Assembly (NCBI RefSeq): GCF_001429025.1
Contig: NZ_LMHT01000031.1
Location: 46,591-79,407 of the forward strand
DNA: 32,817 nucleotides
Reading direction: 5' to 3'
Origin: Phenylobacterium sp. Root700
GTDB taxonomy: Bacteria; Pseudomonadota; Alphaproteobacteria; Caulobacterales; Caulobacteraceae
Part shown: positions 8,862 through 17,895 of the stretch, one piece after another
How positions within the stretch are numbered: position 1 is the first letter of the stretch
Layout: the number at the start of each line of letters is the position of its first letter
The notes under the pieces: model-generated
What the model was told of the DNA's origin: nothing
Database searches by the model: none
The model's input: only the letters and a program-made list of their open reading frames with translations
Translations under genes and position numbers: made by a program

Positions 8862-10018
8862 CCGCCCAACACCTCGATCAGCGCCTCGACCACGCGGTTC
8901 ACGTCCTCGTCGGCCATGCCCGGATAGAGCGGCAGCGACAGGCAGCGCTCGTACCAGGCGTTCGCGCCCGGCAGGTCCAGCGCGCCGTAGCGCTCGCGGT
9001 AGTAGGGCTGGGTGTGGACGGGGATGTAGTGGATCTGGGTCCCGACGCCCCTGGCCTTCAACGCCTCGACCACCTCGCGGCGGGTCTTGCCCGCGGCGGG
9101 AAAATCGATCAGGGCGACCATCAGGTGCAGGACCGGATCGCTCCAATCTGGCCTAGCCGCTGGGCGCAGCAGCGGCGCCAACGGGGCGAGCCTCTCGTGA
9201 TAGCGCGCCGCCAGCGCCCGGCGCCGCGCGGCGAACCGGTCCAGCTTGGCCAGCTGCGACAGGCCAAGCGCGCAAAGGATGTCGGGCAGCCGATAGTTGA
9301 AGCCCACCTCCGGCATCTCGTACCACCACGGATCGCCGCCCTCGGGGCGGATCATGCCGTGGCTGCGTAGACGCCGCAGGCGTTCGGCCAGGGCCGGGTC
9401 GTTGGTGGTGACCATGCCACCCTCGCCGGTGGCGATGGTCTTCACCGGATGGAACGAGAAGGTGGCCATGGCCGAGTGGGCGCAGTCGCCGACCCGTTCG
9501 ACCGAATTGCCGAACCTCAGCGCCGAGCCCAGCGCATGGGGGGCGTCCTCCACCAGCACCGCGCCGGCCGAGGCCGCCAGGGCCTCCAGCGCCGGCAGCT
9601 CGGCGGTGTCGCCGCGCATGTGCACCGGCAGCACCGCGCGCAGGCGGCGATCACCGACCCGGCTCAACGCCTGGGAGAGCGTCTCCGGCGTCATCAGCCC
9701 AGTGAGCGGATCGACATCGGCGAACACCACCTCGGCGCCCACGAACCGCGCGCAGTTGGCGGTGGCCAGGAAGGTGATCGACGGCGCGATCACCACTTCA
9801 CCCGGCTGTACGTCGAGGGCCAGCATGGCCAGGTGCAGGGCCGCCGTGCCGTTGGCGCAGGCGACCGCATGGCGCGCGCCGACGGTCTGCGCGAAGGCGG
9901 CCTCGAAGGCCTCGACCCGTGGCCCGGTCGTCAGGAAGTCGCTGCGCAACGCCTCGGCGACGGCGGCGATATCGTCCTCGTCGATGGACTGGCGGCCGTA
10001 GGGAAGCATGGCCGCCAT
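8858..10018 (-). CDS. pseC: PLP-dependent sugar aminotransferase PseC/FlmB-type
   Basis: A DegT/DnrJ/EryC1/StrS aminotransferase of 386 residues. The pyridoxal-phosphate lysine lies in FSFHPVKTIATGEGGM, the substrate loop in VEDAPHALGS, and the cofactor-binding region in ACANGTAALHLAM. The C-terminal HYIPVHTQPYY, with LPLYPGM, is typical of PseC, which transaminates UDP-4-keto-6-deoxy-L-altrosamine made by PseB. In Caulobacter the equivalent gene (flmB) is needed for flagellin glycosylation. The start ATG 10018 follows the pseB stop by one base, so the two are co-translated; MLPYGRQS, three residues further in, is an alternative start. Other PLP sugar transaminases remain possible, but the pairing with PseB is strong. 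Confidence 0.88.
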   Translation of the reverse strand: MAAMLPYGRQSIDEDDIAAVAEALRSDFLTTGPRVEAFEAAFAQTVGARHAVACANGTAALHLAMLALDVQPGEVVIAPSITFLATANCARFVGAEVVFADVDPLTGLMTPETLSQALSRVGDRRLRAVLPVHMRGDTAELPALEALAASAGAVLVEDAPHALGSALRFGNSVERVGDCAHSAMATFSFHPVKTIATGEGGMVTTNDPALAERLRRLRSHGMIRPEGGDPWWYEMPEVGFNYRLPDILCALGLSQLAKLDRFAARRRALAARYHERLAPLAPLLRPAARPDWSDPVLHLMVALIDFPAAGKTRREVVEALKARGVGTQIHYIPVHTQPYYRERYGALDLPGANAWYERCLSLPLYPGMADEDVNRVVEALIEVLGG

Positions 10019-10019
10019 G

Positions 10020-11183
<1,164 letters not shown>

Positions 11184-11185
11184 TC

Positions 11186-11587
11186 ATGCAACGTCGCCGC
11201 CTCCTCACATTCGCCGCCCTGCTGGTCGCGCCCGCCCTGATCGCGGCCGCGCCGGCGAAGGATGAGAAGAAGAAAGGCGGCGGCGCCAGCTTCATCCAGA
11301 TCAACACCCTGACCGCGACGGTCATCCGCGCCAGCGGGCGTCGGGGCATCCTGACCGTGGAAAGCGGCCTGGACATTCCGAACGAGAAACTGCGCGCCAA
11401 GGCCAACAGCGTGCTGCCGCGTATTCGCGCCGCCTTCGTCCAGGCCCTGCAGATCTACGCCTCGGGCATGAGCCCCGGCGCCATCCCCAACGCCGAGATC
11501 CTGACCCTGCTGTTGCAGCGCGAGGCCGACCAGGTGCTGGGCCAGAAGGGCGCCCGGCTGCTGCTGGGCACCATGCTGATCAACTAG
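11186..11587 (+). CDS. Small exported protein with FliL-like C-terminal pattern
   Basis: A 133-residue protein with an N-terminal export signal: MQRRRLLTFAALLVAPALIAAAPA. The three arginines before the hydrophobic stretch could make it a Tat substrate, although a strict twin-arginine motif is absent. A short Lys/Gly-rich linker follows (DEKKKGGG). The rest, with GILTVESGLDIPNEKL, then LPRIRAAFVQALQIYA, then a NAEILTLLLQREADQVLG block, reads like the periplasmic part of FliL, the flagellar basal-body stator helper. That resemblance is my reading of the pattern and is not certain. ATG 11186 is chosen; a GTG at 11174 is also in frame. It diverges from the flagellin-sugar gene pseB, which fits a flagellar or envelope role. 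Confidence 0.7.
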   Translation: MQRRRLLTFAALLVAPALIAAAPAKDEKKKGGGASFIQINTLTATVIRASGRRGILTVESGLDIPNEKLRAKANSVLPRIRAAFVQALQIYASGMSPGAIPNAEILTLLLQREADQVLGQKGARLLLGTMLIN

Positions 11588-11602
11588 CGATCCAAAAAGA
11601 TC

Positions 11603-11711
11603 CTCCCCCGCTGGGGGAGGTGGCGCGCGCAGCGCGACGGAGGGGGCCTGCTGAAGGAGTCGTAGTCCCGCTCACCCGGCCGAACGGCCGGGAGCTCCCC
11701 CAGCGGGGGAG
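11603..11711. repeat. REP-like composite inverted repeat
   Basis: Two 17-base arms, 11603-11619 and 11695-11711, are exact reverse complements of each other, and each is itself a near-palindrome (C5-GCT-G5 type). Between them lie a GCGCGC-rich segment and a perfect 7-bp hairpin (11675-11681 with 11686-11692, four-base loop). The whole sits between the convergent FliL-like and SDR genes. This architecture matches repeated extragenic palindromes (BIME-like) scattered in alphaproteobacterial genomes, and it could also end transcription in both directions. Confidence 0.75.
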
Positions 11712-11721
11712 CATCTGCACG

Positions 11722-12498
11722 TCACATCGCCGAAATGCCGCCGTCGAGCTTCAGCTCGGCGCCGGTCATGAACTTGCTCTCGTCGGAGGCCAGGTAGAGC
11801 GCCGCATTGGCGATGTCTTCGGGCTCGCCGATGTGGCCGAGCGGGATCTGGCGGGCCAGCTTGCCGTGCGCGACCTCGGTTCCGAACTGTTGGCGCAGCG
11901 GATCGAGGATCGGGGTGTCGATGAAGGTCGGGTGGATCGAGTTCGAGCGGATGTCCAAACCTTGCTTGGCGCAGTGCAGAGCGATGCCCTTCGACAGCAG
12001 CCAGACCCCGGCCTTGGAGGCGTTGTAGACCGGCGAGTTATGCGCCGCGATCAGGCCGGCGATCGAGGAGATGTTGATGATCGAGCCCGGCTGGTGGTCG
12101 CGCATATATTTCAGCGCGTGCTTGGTCCCCAGGAACACCGAGTCGACATTGACGCTCATGACCAGCTTCCAGTCCTCGTAGGACAGCTGCTCGATATTGC
12201 CCGCGCGGGAGATGCCGGCGTTGTTGATCAGCACCGAGATCCCGCCCATGGCCGCGTCGGCCTCTTCCAGGGCGTAGATCCACTGGTCTTCCTTGGTGAC
12301 GTCCAGCGGGAAGGCGAAGGCCACGCCCTCGCCGCAGGCGGCGTTGATCTCGGCGGCGACCGCCTTCGCGCCCTCGTGATTGATGTCGGCGACCGAGACC
12401 TTGGCCCCCTCATCGGCCAGCTTGCGCGCCATCGCCGCGCCCAGGCCCTGGGCCCCGCCGGTGATGAAGGCCTTCTTGCCCGCGACCCGTCCGGCCAT
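11722..12498 (-). CDS. SDR family NAD(P)-dependent oxidoreductase
   Basis: A 258-residue classical short-chain dehydrogenase. It has the cofactor motif TGGAQGLG near the N-terminus, VADINHEGAK (an Asp favouring NAD), NNAGIS, the catalytic serine in NISSIAG, and YNASK (YxxxK). The LKLDGGISAM ending is typical. It resembles cyclohexanol or 3-hydroxysteroid/3-hydroxyacyl dehydrogenases, but the substrate cannot be told. ATG 12498 has a perfect AGGAGGT at 12509-12503, partly made from the stop codon of the preceding pterin dehydratase gene. It is the last of three minus-strand genes (HAD, pterin dehydratase, SDR). Confidence 0.9.
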   Translation of the reverse strand: MAGRVAGKKAFITGGAQGLGAAMARKLADEGAKVSVADINHEGAKAVAAEINAACGEGVAFAFPLDVTKEDQWIYALEEADAAMGGISVLINNAGISRAGNIEQLSYEDWKLVMSVNVDSVFLGTKHALKYMRDHQPGSIINISSIAGLIAAHNSPVYNASKAGVWLLSKGIALHCAKQGLDIRSNSIHPTFIDTPILDPLRQQFGTEVAHGKLARQIPLGHIGEPEDIANAALYLASDESKFMTGAELKLDGGISAM

Positions 12499-12507
12499 CG
12501 CCACCTC

Positions 12508-12816
12508 CTAGTCCTTGGCTCCGGCCGCCTGCGCGGCCTGGTTCATGAAGCTGGCCAAGGCGACGTCCAGTTCCGTCACCCCGTCGGCGTCGTGGGTGGT
12601 CAGCGTCACCTCGACCCGGTTGTAGACATTGAACCATTCGGGATGGTGGTCCAGCTGCTCGGCCCGGATCGCCACCCGCGTCATGAAGCTGAAGGCGATG
12701 TTGAAGTCGGCGAACCGGAACGTGCGGTGGATGGCCTCGCGCTCGCCATCCGCGCGCGACCAGCCCGGCAGCTGGGCGAGCGCGGCGTCCGCGCCAATCC
12801 TGGGCGGACGGCTCAC
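12508..12816 (-). CDS. phhB: 4a-hydroxytetrahydrobiopterin dehydratase (pterin-4a-carbinolamine dehydratase)
   Basis: A 102-residue enzyme that dehydrates the 4a-carbinolamine released by aromatic amino acid hydroxylases, regenerating the pterin cofactor. The signature is clear: [20 protein letters not shown] followed by a G-V-T-E-L-D stretch, with the paired active-site histidines. [17 protein letters not shown] is the conserved helix before it. The start is GTG 12816, overlapping the HAD stop in a GTGA; longer open frame upstream lies inside the HAD gene and is not real. No phenylalanine hydroxylase is in the window, so its usual partner is elsewhere or it serves another pterin enzyme. Confidence 0.92.
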   Translation of the reverse strand: MSRPPRIGADAALAQLPGWSRADGEREAIHRTFRFADFNIAFSFMTRVAIRAEQLDHHPEWFNVYNRVEVTLTTHDADGVTELDVALASFMNQAAQAAGAKD

Positions 12817-13472
12817 GCCGCCACCCCGTCTTCGAAGATCAGCCCGGTGGCCGCCGACAGCTCGGCCAGGGTCTGATCGACATCGACCACCTTGATCGCC
12901 CGCATGCCCAGGGCCGCGGCCGGTTTGCAGTTGATGCCGAGGTCGTCGAGATAGACGCAGGCCTCCGGCTTCACGCCCAGCGCCGCGCACATCATCAGAT
13001 AGATCGCCGGGTCAGGCTTGCGGACCCCGGCCTTGGAGCTTTCGATCACGTGGTCGAACAGCGGCAGGATCTGGCCCATGGCGCCGGCCGCCTGCTGCGG
13101 CGCGTCGGCGCCGGGGCTGTGGTGGCTGACCATGTTGTTGGTGATGCAGCCGACCTTGAAGTGCTGCTTGCAGGCCTTCAGGGCCGCGACCATCCGCGGC
13201 CGCACCGCGCCCGAGATCAGCGGCAGGACCTCGCGGCCGGGGACCGGATGGCCGAGCGCGGTGGATTCCGCCAGGAACAGTTCGTCGAAGCCCTTGGCGT
13301 CGATCTCGTTGCGCTCGAACAAGGCCCAGGCGTTGCTGTCGGGATTGGTGGAGTTCACCTTGCGGATCAGATCCTTGGGCAACCCCTTCTCCGCCTCATA
13401 ACGGGCGAAGGCCTCGAAGGGCGAGGTGGTGAAGACCCCGCCGAAATCCCAGATCACCGCCTCGACCGTCAT
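12813..13472 (-). CDS. HAD-family hydrolase (ACAD10/epoxide-hydrolase-N-like)
   Basis: A 219-residue haloacid-dehalogenase phosphatase. Motif I is VIWDFGGVF; the usual second aspartate (DxD) is replaced by Gly, as in the branch related to ACAD10/11 and the epoxide hydrolase N-domain. Motif II is the TNN in CITNNM, motif III the Lys in [14 protein letters not shown], and motif [14 protein letters not shown]. The helical cap lies between residues about 18 and 90. ATG 13472 is chosen because the motif follows at once; an upstream in-frame extension to 13583 overlaps the divergent VanZ start. It is the first gene of the operon with the pterin dehydratase and SDR. The substrate is unknown. Confidence 0.88.
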   Translation of the reverse strand: MTVEAVIWDFGGVFTTSPFEAFARYEAEKGLPKDLIRKVNSTNPDSNAWALFERNEIDAKGFDELFLAESTALGHPVPGREVLPLISGAVRPRMVAALKACKQHFKVGCITNNMVSHHSPGADAPQQAAGAMGQILPLFDHVIESSKAGVRKPDPAIYLMMCAALGVKPEACVYLDDLGINCKPAAALGMRAIKVVDVDQTLAELSAATGLIFEDGVAA

Positions 13473-13573
13473 GCATCTAAACTCGCGTTTGAATTTCTGC
13501 TCGGAAGCTAGTGGGCATTGGCCGACTTTGAAAGGCTCGCCGTCCTCGTGCGCGCTCGCTAATAGTTGGCGCC

Positions 13574-13939
13574 ATGCGCCCACTCTTCTCGTTCATCCCC
13601 CGCCGCCTGCGTCTTGCGATCTTCCTCGCCGCGGTGGCGGTGATCCTCTACCTCACGCTCGCGCCCAACGAGGACGTCCCCGGCTCGGGAATGATCTGGG
13701 ACAAGGCCGCCCACGCCATCGCCTACGGCCTGCTGACCCTGATCGGCCTGTTCATGTCCACCCACCGCCGCTGGCTGGTGGTGTTGGCGGTCTGGTGCCT
13801 GGGGATCGGCGTCGAGATCGCCCAGAGCGTCATGGCGCTGGGCCGGCAAGGCGACTGGCACGACGCCGCGGCCAACAGTATCGGCATCTTCCTGGCCTTC
13901 GCCCTGTGGGCGCTCGCCAGGCGCTTCAGGCCAAAATGA
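13574..13939 (+). CDS. VanZ-like membrane protein
   Basis: A 121-residue inner-membrane protein with four hydrophobic segments: near residues 10-28, 46-61, 66-84 and 98-115. It shows the VanZ-family pattern YLTLAPNEDVPGSG, WDKAAHAIAYGLL and GVEIAQSVM with GDWHDAAANSIGIFLA. VanZ relatives are widespread small membrane proteins whose function is mostly unknown; one confers teicoplanin resistance in enterococci, which should not be assumed here. Its stop overlaps the ATG of the N-demethylase gene (ATGA, 13936-13939), so the two are translated together. It diverges from the HAD gene over about 100 bases. Confidence 0.85.
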   Translation: MRPLFSFIPRRLRLAIFLAAVAVILYLTLAPNEDVPGSGMIWDKAAHAIAYGLLTLIGLFMSTHRRWLVVLAVWCLGIGVEIAQSVMALGRQGDWHDAAANSIGIFLAFALWALARRFRPK

Positions 13940-14772
13940 CCACCATCCGCCACGCCCCGTACGAGGACAGCGCCGATTTCACCATCGGCCTGAAACCCAT
14001 CGGCGAGGCGGCGTGGCTGGAAGGCGGGGAGGCTGATCCCGCCGCGCGCAAGGACCCGCTGTTCGCCACCCGCCGCGAGATCGTCTGGGGCGAGACGGCC
14101 GGCTCTCTAGGCGGTCAGCAGGAAGTCCTGGCGCTGATCGAGGCGGCCTTGGGACCAGCGCCGCATGATCCCGCCCTGCCGCCGCTCTACGCCGCCGCGC
14201 GGCGGACGCCCGACGACCTGGTGCTGATGGAGAAGCAGGACGGCGCCTGGCGGGTCGCGGCGCTATCGCTCTGCGCGCCGACCTTTTTCACCGCCCGCGA
14301 CGTGCTGGGCGCCAGCCTGGCGCAGATCCACGGCCCGGTGCACGGCTTCAGCGAACGTTTCCTGACGCGGGTGGAACGTATCTTCGACGGCCTGCGGCCA
14401 GACCTGATCCTGGAGCGCCGGAACTGGAACCTGGTCAATTCGGCCGAGCTCCACACGCCCGACCCGGCGCCGATCCGCGCCCGGATCGGATCGATCGATC
14501 CCGCCCAGGCGGGGGCGGAACTCTTCGTGCGGGTCGAACGCCAGACCCTGCGACGGCTGCCGGAAACCGGCGGCGCGCTGTTTACGATCCGGGTTTGGCT
14601 ACATAGCCTGGACGCCCTGCGGGACGATCCCGCGCGCCTGGCGGCGTTCGCAAAAGCCTGGCGCGCGGCCACGCCGGACTTCCGAGAATATAAACGGCTA
14701 GGCCTCTATGATGAGCTTGTGACGGGATTTCTTCGCGCTCACGGTGAAAGCCACAGCGTTAACGGATCTTGA
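13936..14772 (+). CDS. Heme-dependent oxidative N-demethylase family protein (DUF3445)
   Basis: A 278-residue protein of the family of heme-dependent oxidative N-demethylase (HODM), which oxidises dimethylamine-type substrates. Family landmarks: IHGPVHGFSERFLTRVERIF with GLRP, the RRNWNLVNSAELHTP block, and FVRVERQTLRRLPETGGALF followed by TIRVW. ATG 13936 overlaps the VanZ-like stop; the open frame extending to 13426 is antisense to HAD and was discarded. HODM in other bacteria is encoded with reductase and folate-linked subunits; none is seen here, so this may be a stand-alone branch with a different substrate. The product appears cytosolic, with no signal peptide. Confidence 0.85.
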   Translation: MTTIRHAPYEDSADFTIGLKPIGEAAWLEGGEADPAARKDPLFATRREIVWGETAGSLGGQQEVLALIEAALGPAPHDPALPPLYAAARRTPDDLVLMEKQDGAWRVAALSLCAPTFFTARDVLGASLAQIHGPVHGFSERFLTRVERIFDGLRPDLILERRNWNLVNSAELHTPDPAPIRARIGSIDPAQAGAELFVRVERQTLRRLPETGGALFTIRVWLHSLDALRDDPARLAAFAKAWRAATPDFREYKRLGLYDELVTGFLRAHGESHSVNGS

Positions 14773-14816
14773 TCCCCATGCTTGAGGTTCATTGTTCAGG
14801 ACGCTGGGAAACCGCC

Positions 14817-15485
14817 ATGCGCTTGCGTTCCATTCTGCCCCTCGCCGCACTGCTCGCCCTGGCGGCGTGCGACTCCAAGGGGCCGCCGAAGATCGCCTCC
14901 GCGCCGACCCCGGCGCCCGGAGCCGTGACCGTGCCGATTCCGGCCGCCGCGACGACCGTGGCGACCGCCTGCCCCGATCCGGCCAAGATCATCGCCGCCG
15001 CCTGCCCGCCGGCCAAGGTCGCCGCGCCCAAGGTGGTTCGCGCGCCGACCAAGCCAATCAAGATCGTGCGCCATCCGCCGCGGCCGAAGAAACCTGTCGT
15101 CCACCGCGCGGTCGTTCGCCACTACACCCCAGCGCCGGTCCGCGAATACGCCCAGGTCGAGCGCGAGGTCGAGGTGCACGAATACGCGCGGGTCGAACCG
15201 CCGCGTCAGGTCGCCCCGCCGCCACCCCCGCCGCCGCGCGCCTATGGCCGGGTCGAGGAGGAGGTGATCACCGAGTCCTATCGCAGCTACCCGCCGCCCT
15301 CGCCTCGGGTCTATGCGCCGCCGCCGCCGCCGCCGCGCGCCTACTATCCTCCGCCGCCTCCGCCGCCGCCGGTCTACGCCCCGGCCTACGCCTGGCGTCC
15401 GCCGCCGCCCCCCGGCCCCTGCTGCACCTATCCGGCCGCCGGCCGCGATCAGAACGGCTTCCTGACCTGGCCAGGTAAGCGCTAG
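14817..15485 (+). CDS. Proline-rich lipoprotein
   Basis: A 222-residue protein with a lipoprotein signal: MRLRSILPLAALLALAAC, the lipobox LAAC ending at Cys18. ATG 14817 is chosen over an in-frame start at 14769 because it gives this clean signal. The mature part is low in complexity: an Ala/Pro/Lys region, a RxPRPKKPVVHRAVVRH basic stretch, repeats on the pattern YARVE / YGRVEEE, then polyproline runs (seven to eight Pro) alternating with Tyr. It ends in a small conserved-looking tail (GPCCTYPAAG, then DQNGFLTWPGKR). The product is probably an envelope lipoprotein spanning or coating the periplasm; I recognise no domain. Its TAG shares CTAG with the response regulator stop. Confidence 0.78.
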   Translation: MRLRSILPLAALLALAACDSKGPPKIASAPTPAPGAVTVPIPAAATTVATACPDPAKIIAAACPPAKVAAPKVVRAPTKPIKIVRHPPRPKKPVVHRAVVRHYTPAPVREYAQVEREVEVHEYARVEPPRQVAPPPPPPPRAYGRVEEEVITESYRSYPPPSPRVYAPPPPPPRAYYPPPPPPPPVYAPAYAWRPPPPPGPCCTYPAAGRDQNGFLTWPGKR

Positions 15486-16183
15486 ACCTCGTCCTCCGGC
15501 GTCAGGCGGTAGCCGACGCCGGGTTCGGTCAGCAGGATCAGCGGGGCTGAAGGCTCCTCCTCGATCTTCTGGCGAAGCTGGGCGACCAGCACCCGGACGA
15601 ACTGGGCGTCGACCTGGGTGGCCGGGCCCCAGACCGCGGCGATCAGCTGCCGGTGGGTCACCACCCGGCCGCCATAACGCGCCAGGGCCTTCAGCAGATC
15701 GTACTCGCGCGGCGTCAGCCGCACCTCGTAGCCCTGGAGAGTCACGCGCCGGGTGGCGAAGTTGACCTCCAGGTCGCCGCTCTTGAACACCGCATGGGTC
15801 GAGAACCGCCGCTCGCGGCCGCGCAGGGCGGCGCGAATGCGGGCCAGCAGCTCGCCGACCGCGAAGGGCTTGTTGATGAAGTCGTCGGCCCCGAGGTCCA
15901 GCGCGGCGATCTTCTCGTGTTCCAGATCACGCGCCGACAGCACCAAGATCGGGGTCTCCGACCACTCGCGGATGCGGGAGATCACCTCCTTGCCGTCCAT
16001 GTCCGGCAAGCCGAGGTCCAGGATCACCACGTCGCAGGCCTCGCCCGCCAGATAGCTCATAGCCTCGTGCCCGGTTTCGGCGGTGGCGACCGCATAACCC
16101 GCCGCCGCCAGGGCGGGCTTCAGGACACGCAGGATCTGCTGCTCGTCGTCGACCAGCAGCAGGTGGGCCAGAACCGTGCTCAT
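15482..16183 (-). CDS. kdpE: Response regulator, KdpE-like (OmpR family)
   Basis: A 233-residue response regulator. The receiver has LVDDEQQ (residues 10-16), phospho-acceptor Asp56 in VILDLGLPDMDG, and the Lys in FINKPFAVGEL. The winged helix has VRLTPREYDLLKALARYGG, VVTHRQLIAAVWGP and FVRVLVAQLRQKIE. The spacing and wording match KdpE, the regulator of the high-affinity potassium pump KdpFABC. Its ATG overlaps the stop of the sensor kinase (ATGA, 16180-16183). The pump genes are not in the window, so the target may lie elsewhere or differ. The symbol is by similarity. Confidence 0.82.
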   Translation of the reverse strand: MSTVLAHLLLVDDEQQILRVLKPALAAAGYAVATAETGHEAMSYLAGEACDVVILDLGLPDMDGKEVISRIREWSETPILVLSARDLEHEKIAALDLGADDFINKPFAVGELLARIRAALRGRERRFSTHAVFKSGDLEVNFATRRVTLQGYEVRLTPREYDLLKALARYGGRVVTHRQLIAAVWGPATQVDAQFVRVLVAQLRQKIEEEPSAPLILLTEPGVGYRLTPEDEV

Positions 16184-17679
16184 GCCTGCGCTCCGGGCAG
16201 GGTGACGCTGACCACAAGGCCAGGACGGCCGTCGCCGCGCCCCCGAGCCGACACCTCGCCGCCCATGGCCTCGACCAGGCCCCGCGTGATCGAGAGCCCC
16301 AGGCCGGTGCCTTGCTGATTGGTCGAGGTGGCGGGCGAGCGATAGAACTTCTCGAAAATCATCCGCAGTTCGTCGTCAGGAACGCCGGGCCCCTGGTCGA
16401 TGACATCGATCACCACGCGACCGGCGTCGCGCCGGCCCAAGATGTCGATGCGCCCGCCGTTCGGGGCGAACCTGACGGCGTTCTCGACGATGTTGGCCAG
16501 GGCCTGCTCGGTCAGGATCGGATCGCCCAGCGCCGCCAGGTCATCGGGGGTGAAATGGCTGACCAGTTCGCGCGCGCCGGCGCGGCGCCGCACCCTCTGC
16601 ACCACCCGGCCGACGACTTCGGCCACGCCGAAACTGACGCCCTCGATGGTCAGGGCGCCGGACTCCAGCTTCGTCATGTTCAGCAGGTTGCCGACGAAGC
16701 GGTTGAGCCGCTCGGCCTCCTCCTGGATCGTCAGGGTCAGGTCTTCGCGGACCTCGGCGTCGAAGCGGTCCCCGAACTCGCGAAGGCTGGTCGCCGAAGC
16801 CAGGATCGCCGCCAGCGGGGTCCGCAGATCGTGCGAGATCGACGACAGCAGCGCATTGCGCAGTTGCTCGGTCCGGGCGCGGGCCTCGGCCTCGGCCTGT
16901 TCCTCGGCGAGCCGCGAGCGGGCGATCGCTGCCCCGGCCATATCGACCAGCACGTCCACCAGCCGTTCATCGTCCGCCGGATTGTCGGCCATGCGCCCGT
17001 CGGTGGGCGTCAGCCGCCAGACGGCCAGGCCCAGCACCGCCCCGTCGGCGCGCAGGTGGCGAAGCCGCCATCCCGCCTCCCGCACCGTGGCGCCGCCGTC
17101 GACCGGCCGGCCGGCCAGGTCGCTCAACGCCTCGGGTGGCGAAAGGCCGGGCGGCGCGCTCCAGGAACGCCCGTCGTAAAGCACCACGGCCTGACCTCGG
17201 CCGGCCTCGGCGATCCGTTCGGCCAGCGCCTGACGCACGGCGTCTTCGTTGTCCGACGCGGAGAATTCCTCGCTCGCGCGGAACAGCGCGCCGGCGGTCC
17301 GCGCCCTCGCCTCGGCGCTGCTCTGGGCCTCGCGAACCCTGCCGGCCAGCCGCCCGGTCAACATCGCGACCGCCAGGAACACGATGAGGACCAGGAAGTC
17401 CTCGGCCGAGGTCATGGTGAACTCGAACCGCGGCTCGACCAGATAGATGTCGTAGATGATGAAAGCGGCCGCGGCGCCGAAATAGGCCGGGCCTTGGCCC
17501 AGCGTGACCGCGGTGACCAGCACGCCGGCCAGGAACACCATCGACAGGCGGTCGGTCTCGAAGGTCCGATAGATCGTCTCGGCGACCAGGGTCGAGAGGA
17601 TGATGATCGCCAGCGCCGCGACGTATCGCCAGACGCCGCGCGGCGGCGCGATCCGCCGAAATGTCCATTCCCGCGCCAT
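16180..17679 (-). CDS. KdpD-like sensor histidine kinase lacking the KdpD/Usp N-terminal domains
   Basis: A 499-residue kinase matching only the C-terminal half of KdpD. A DUF4118 four-helix membrane domain is near residues 15-115 (with YVAALAIIILSTLVAETIY, then FLAGVLVTAVTLG, then FLVLIVFLAVAMLTG). A GAF-like region is at about 120-265, and the KdpD-type HisKA box is ALLSSISHDLRTPLAAIL. The ATPase has LANIVENAVRFAPNG, DQGPGVP and GTGLGLSI. Full-length KdpD is about 890 residues and starts with a Walker-bearing sensor domain plus a Usp domain; both are absent, and the start ATG is followed at once by the membrane domain. It overlaps the KdpE-like gene. It may sense something other than potassium, or use a shortened input. 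Confidence 0.85.
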   Translation of the reverse strand: MAREWTFRRIAPPRGVWRYVAALAIIILSTLVAETIYRTFETDRLSMVFLAGVLVTAVTLGQGPAYFGAAAAFIIYDIYLVEPRFEFTMTSAEDFLVLIVFLAVAMLTGRLAGRVREAQSSAEARARTAGALFRASEEFSASDNEDAVRQALAERIAEAGRGQAVVLYDGRSWSAPPGLSPPEALSDLAGRPVDGGATVREAGWRLRHLRADGAVLGLAVWRLTPTDGRMADNPADDERLVDVLVDMAGAAIARSRLAEEQAEAEARARTEQLRNALLSSISHDLRTPLAAILASATSLREFGDRFDAEVREDLTLTIQEEAERLNRFVGNLLNMTKLESGALTIEGVSFGVAEVVGRVVQRVRRRAGARELVSHFTPDDLAALGDPILTEQALANIVENAVRFAPNGGRIDILGRRDAGRVVIDVIDQGPGVPDDELRMIFEKFYRSPATSTNQQGTGLGLSITRGLVEAMGGEVSARGRGDGRPGLVVSVTLPGAQA

Positions 17680-17895
17680 GCGGATCCTTGCAAAGCCGGG
17701 GCGTCGACAGCTTTCGCCTGTCCGTGGGAACCCCAGGCTCGAAAAGGGAGACGAGCGAGGCCGCCGACGTGATGGACGATGGAGCGACCCGCCGGCCGTT
17801 TCAATTATGCCCAGCTTATGCCCTGCCCTCAGGGCCTGGCGTTATAAACTTCTTATACTTGTCTGATCGGGCCGGCCGCCGCACCAGACTGGTCC

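Noticed and set aside
7527..9146. A 539-codon antisense frame spanning the unknown protein and pseC
   Set aside because: It has a low-complexity Gly/Arg/Ala translation and crosses two genes on different strands; it is a composition artefact.
13426..13935. N-terminal extension of the N-demethylase reading frame
   Set aside because: It overlaps VanZ in another frame and HAD in antisense; family similarity starts only at ATG 13936, which overlaps the VanZ stop as coupled genes do.
15210..15410. CCG-rich short tandem repeats as a CRISPR-like or satellite array
   Set aside because: The units are irregular and in frame, encoding polyproline of the lipoprotein; there are no spacers.
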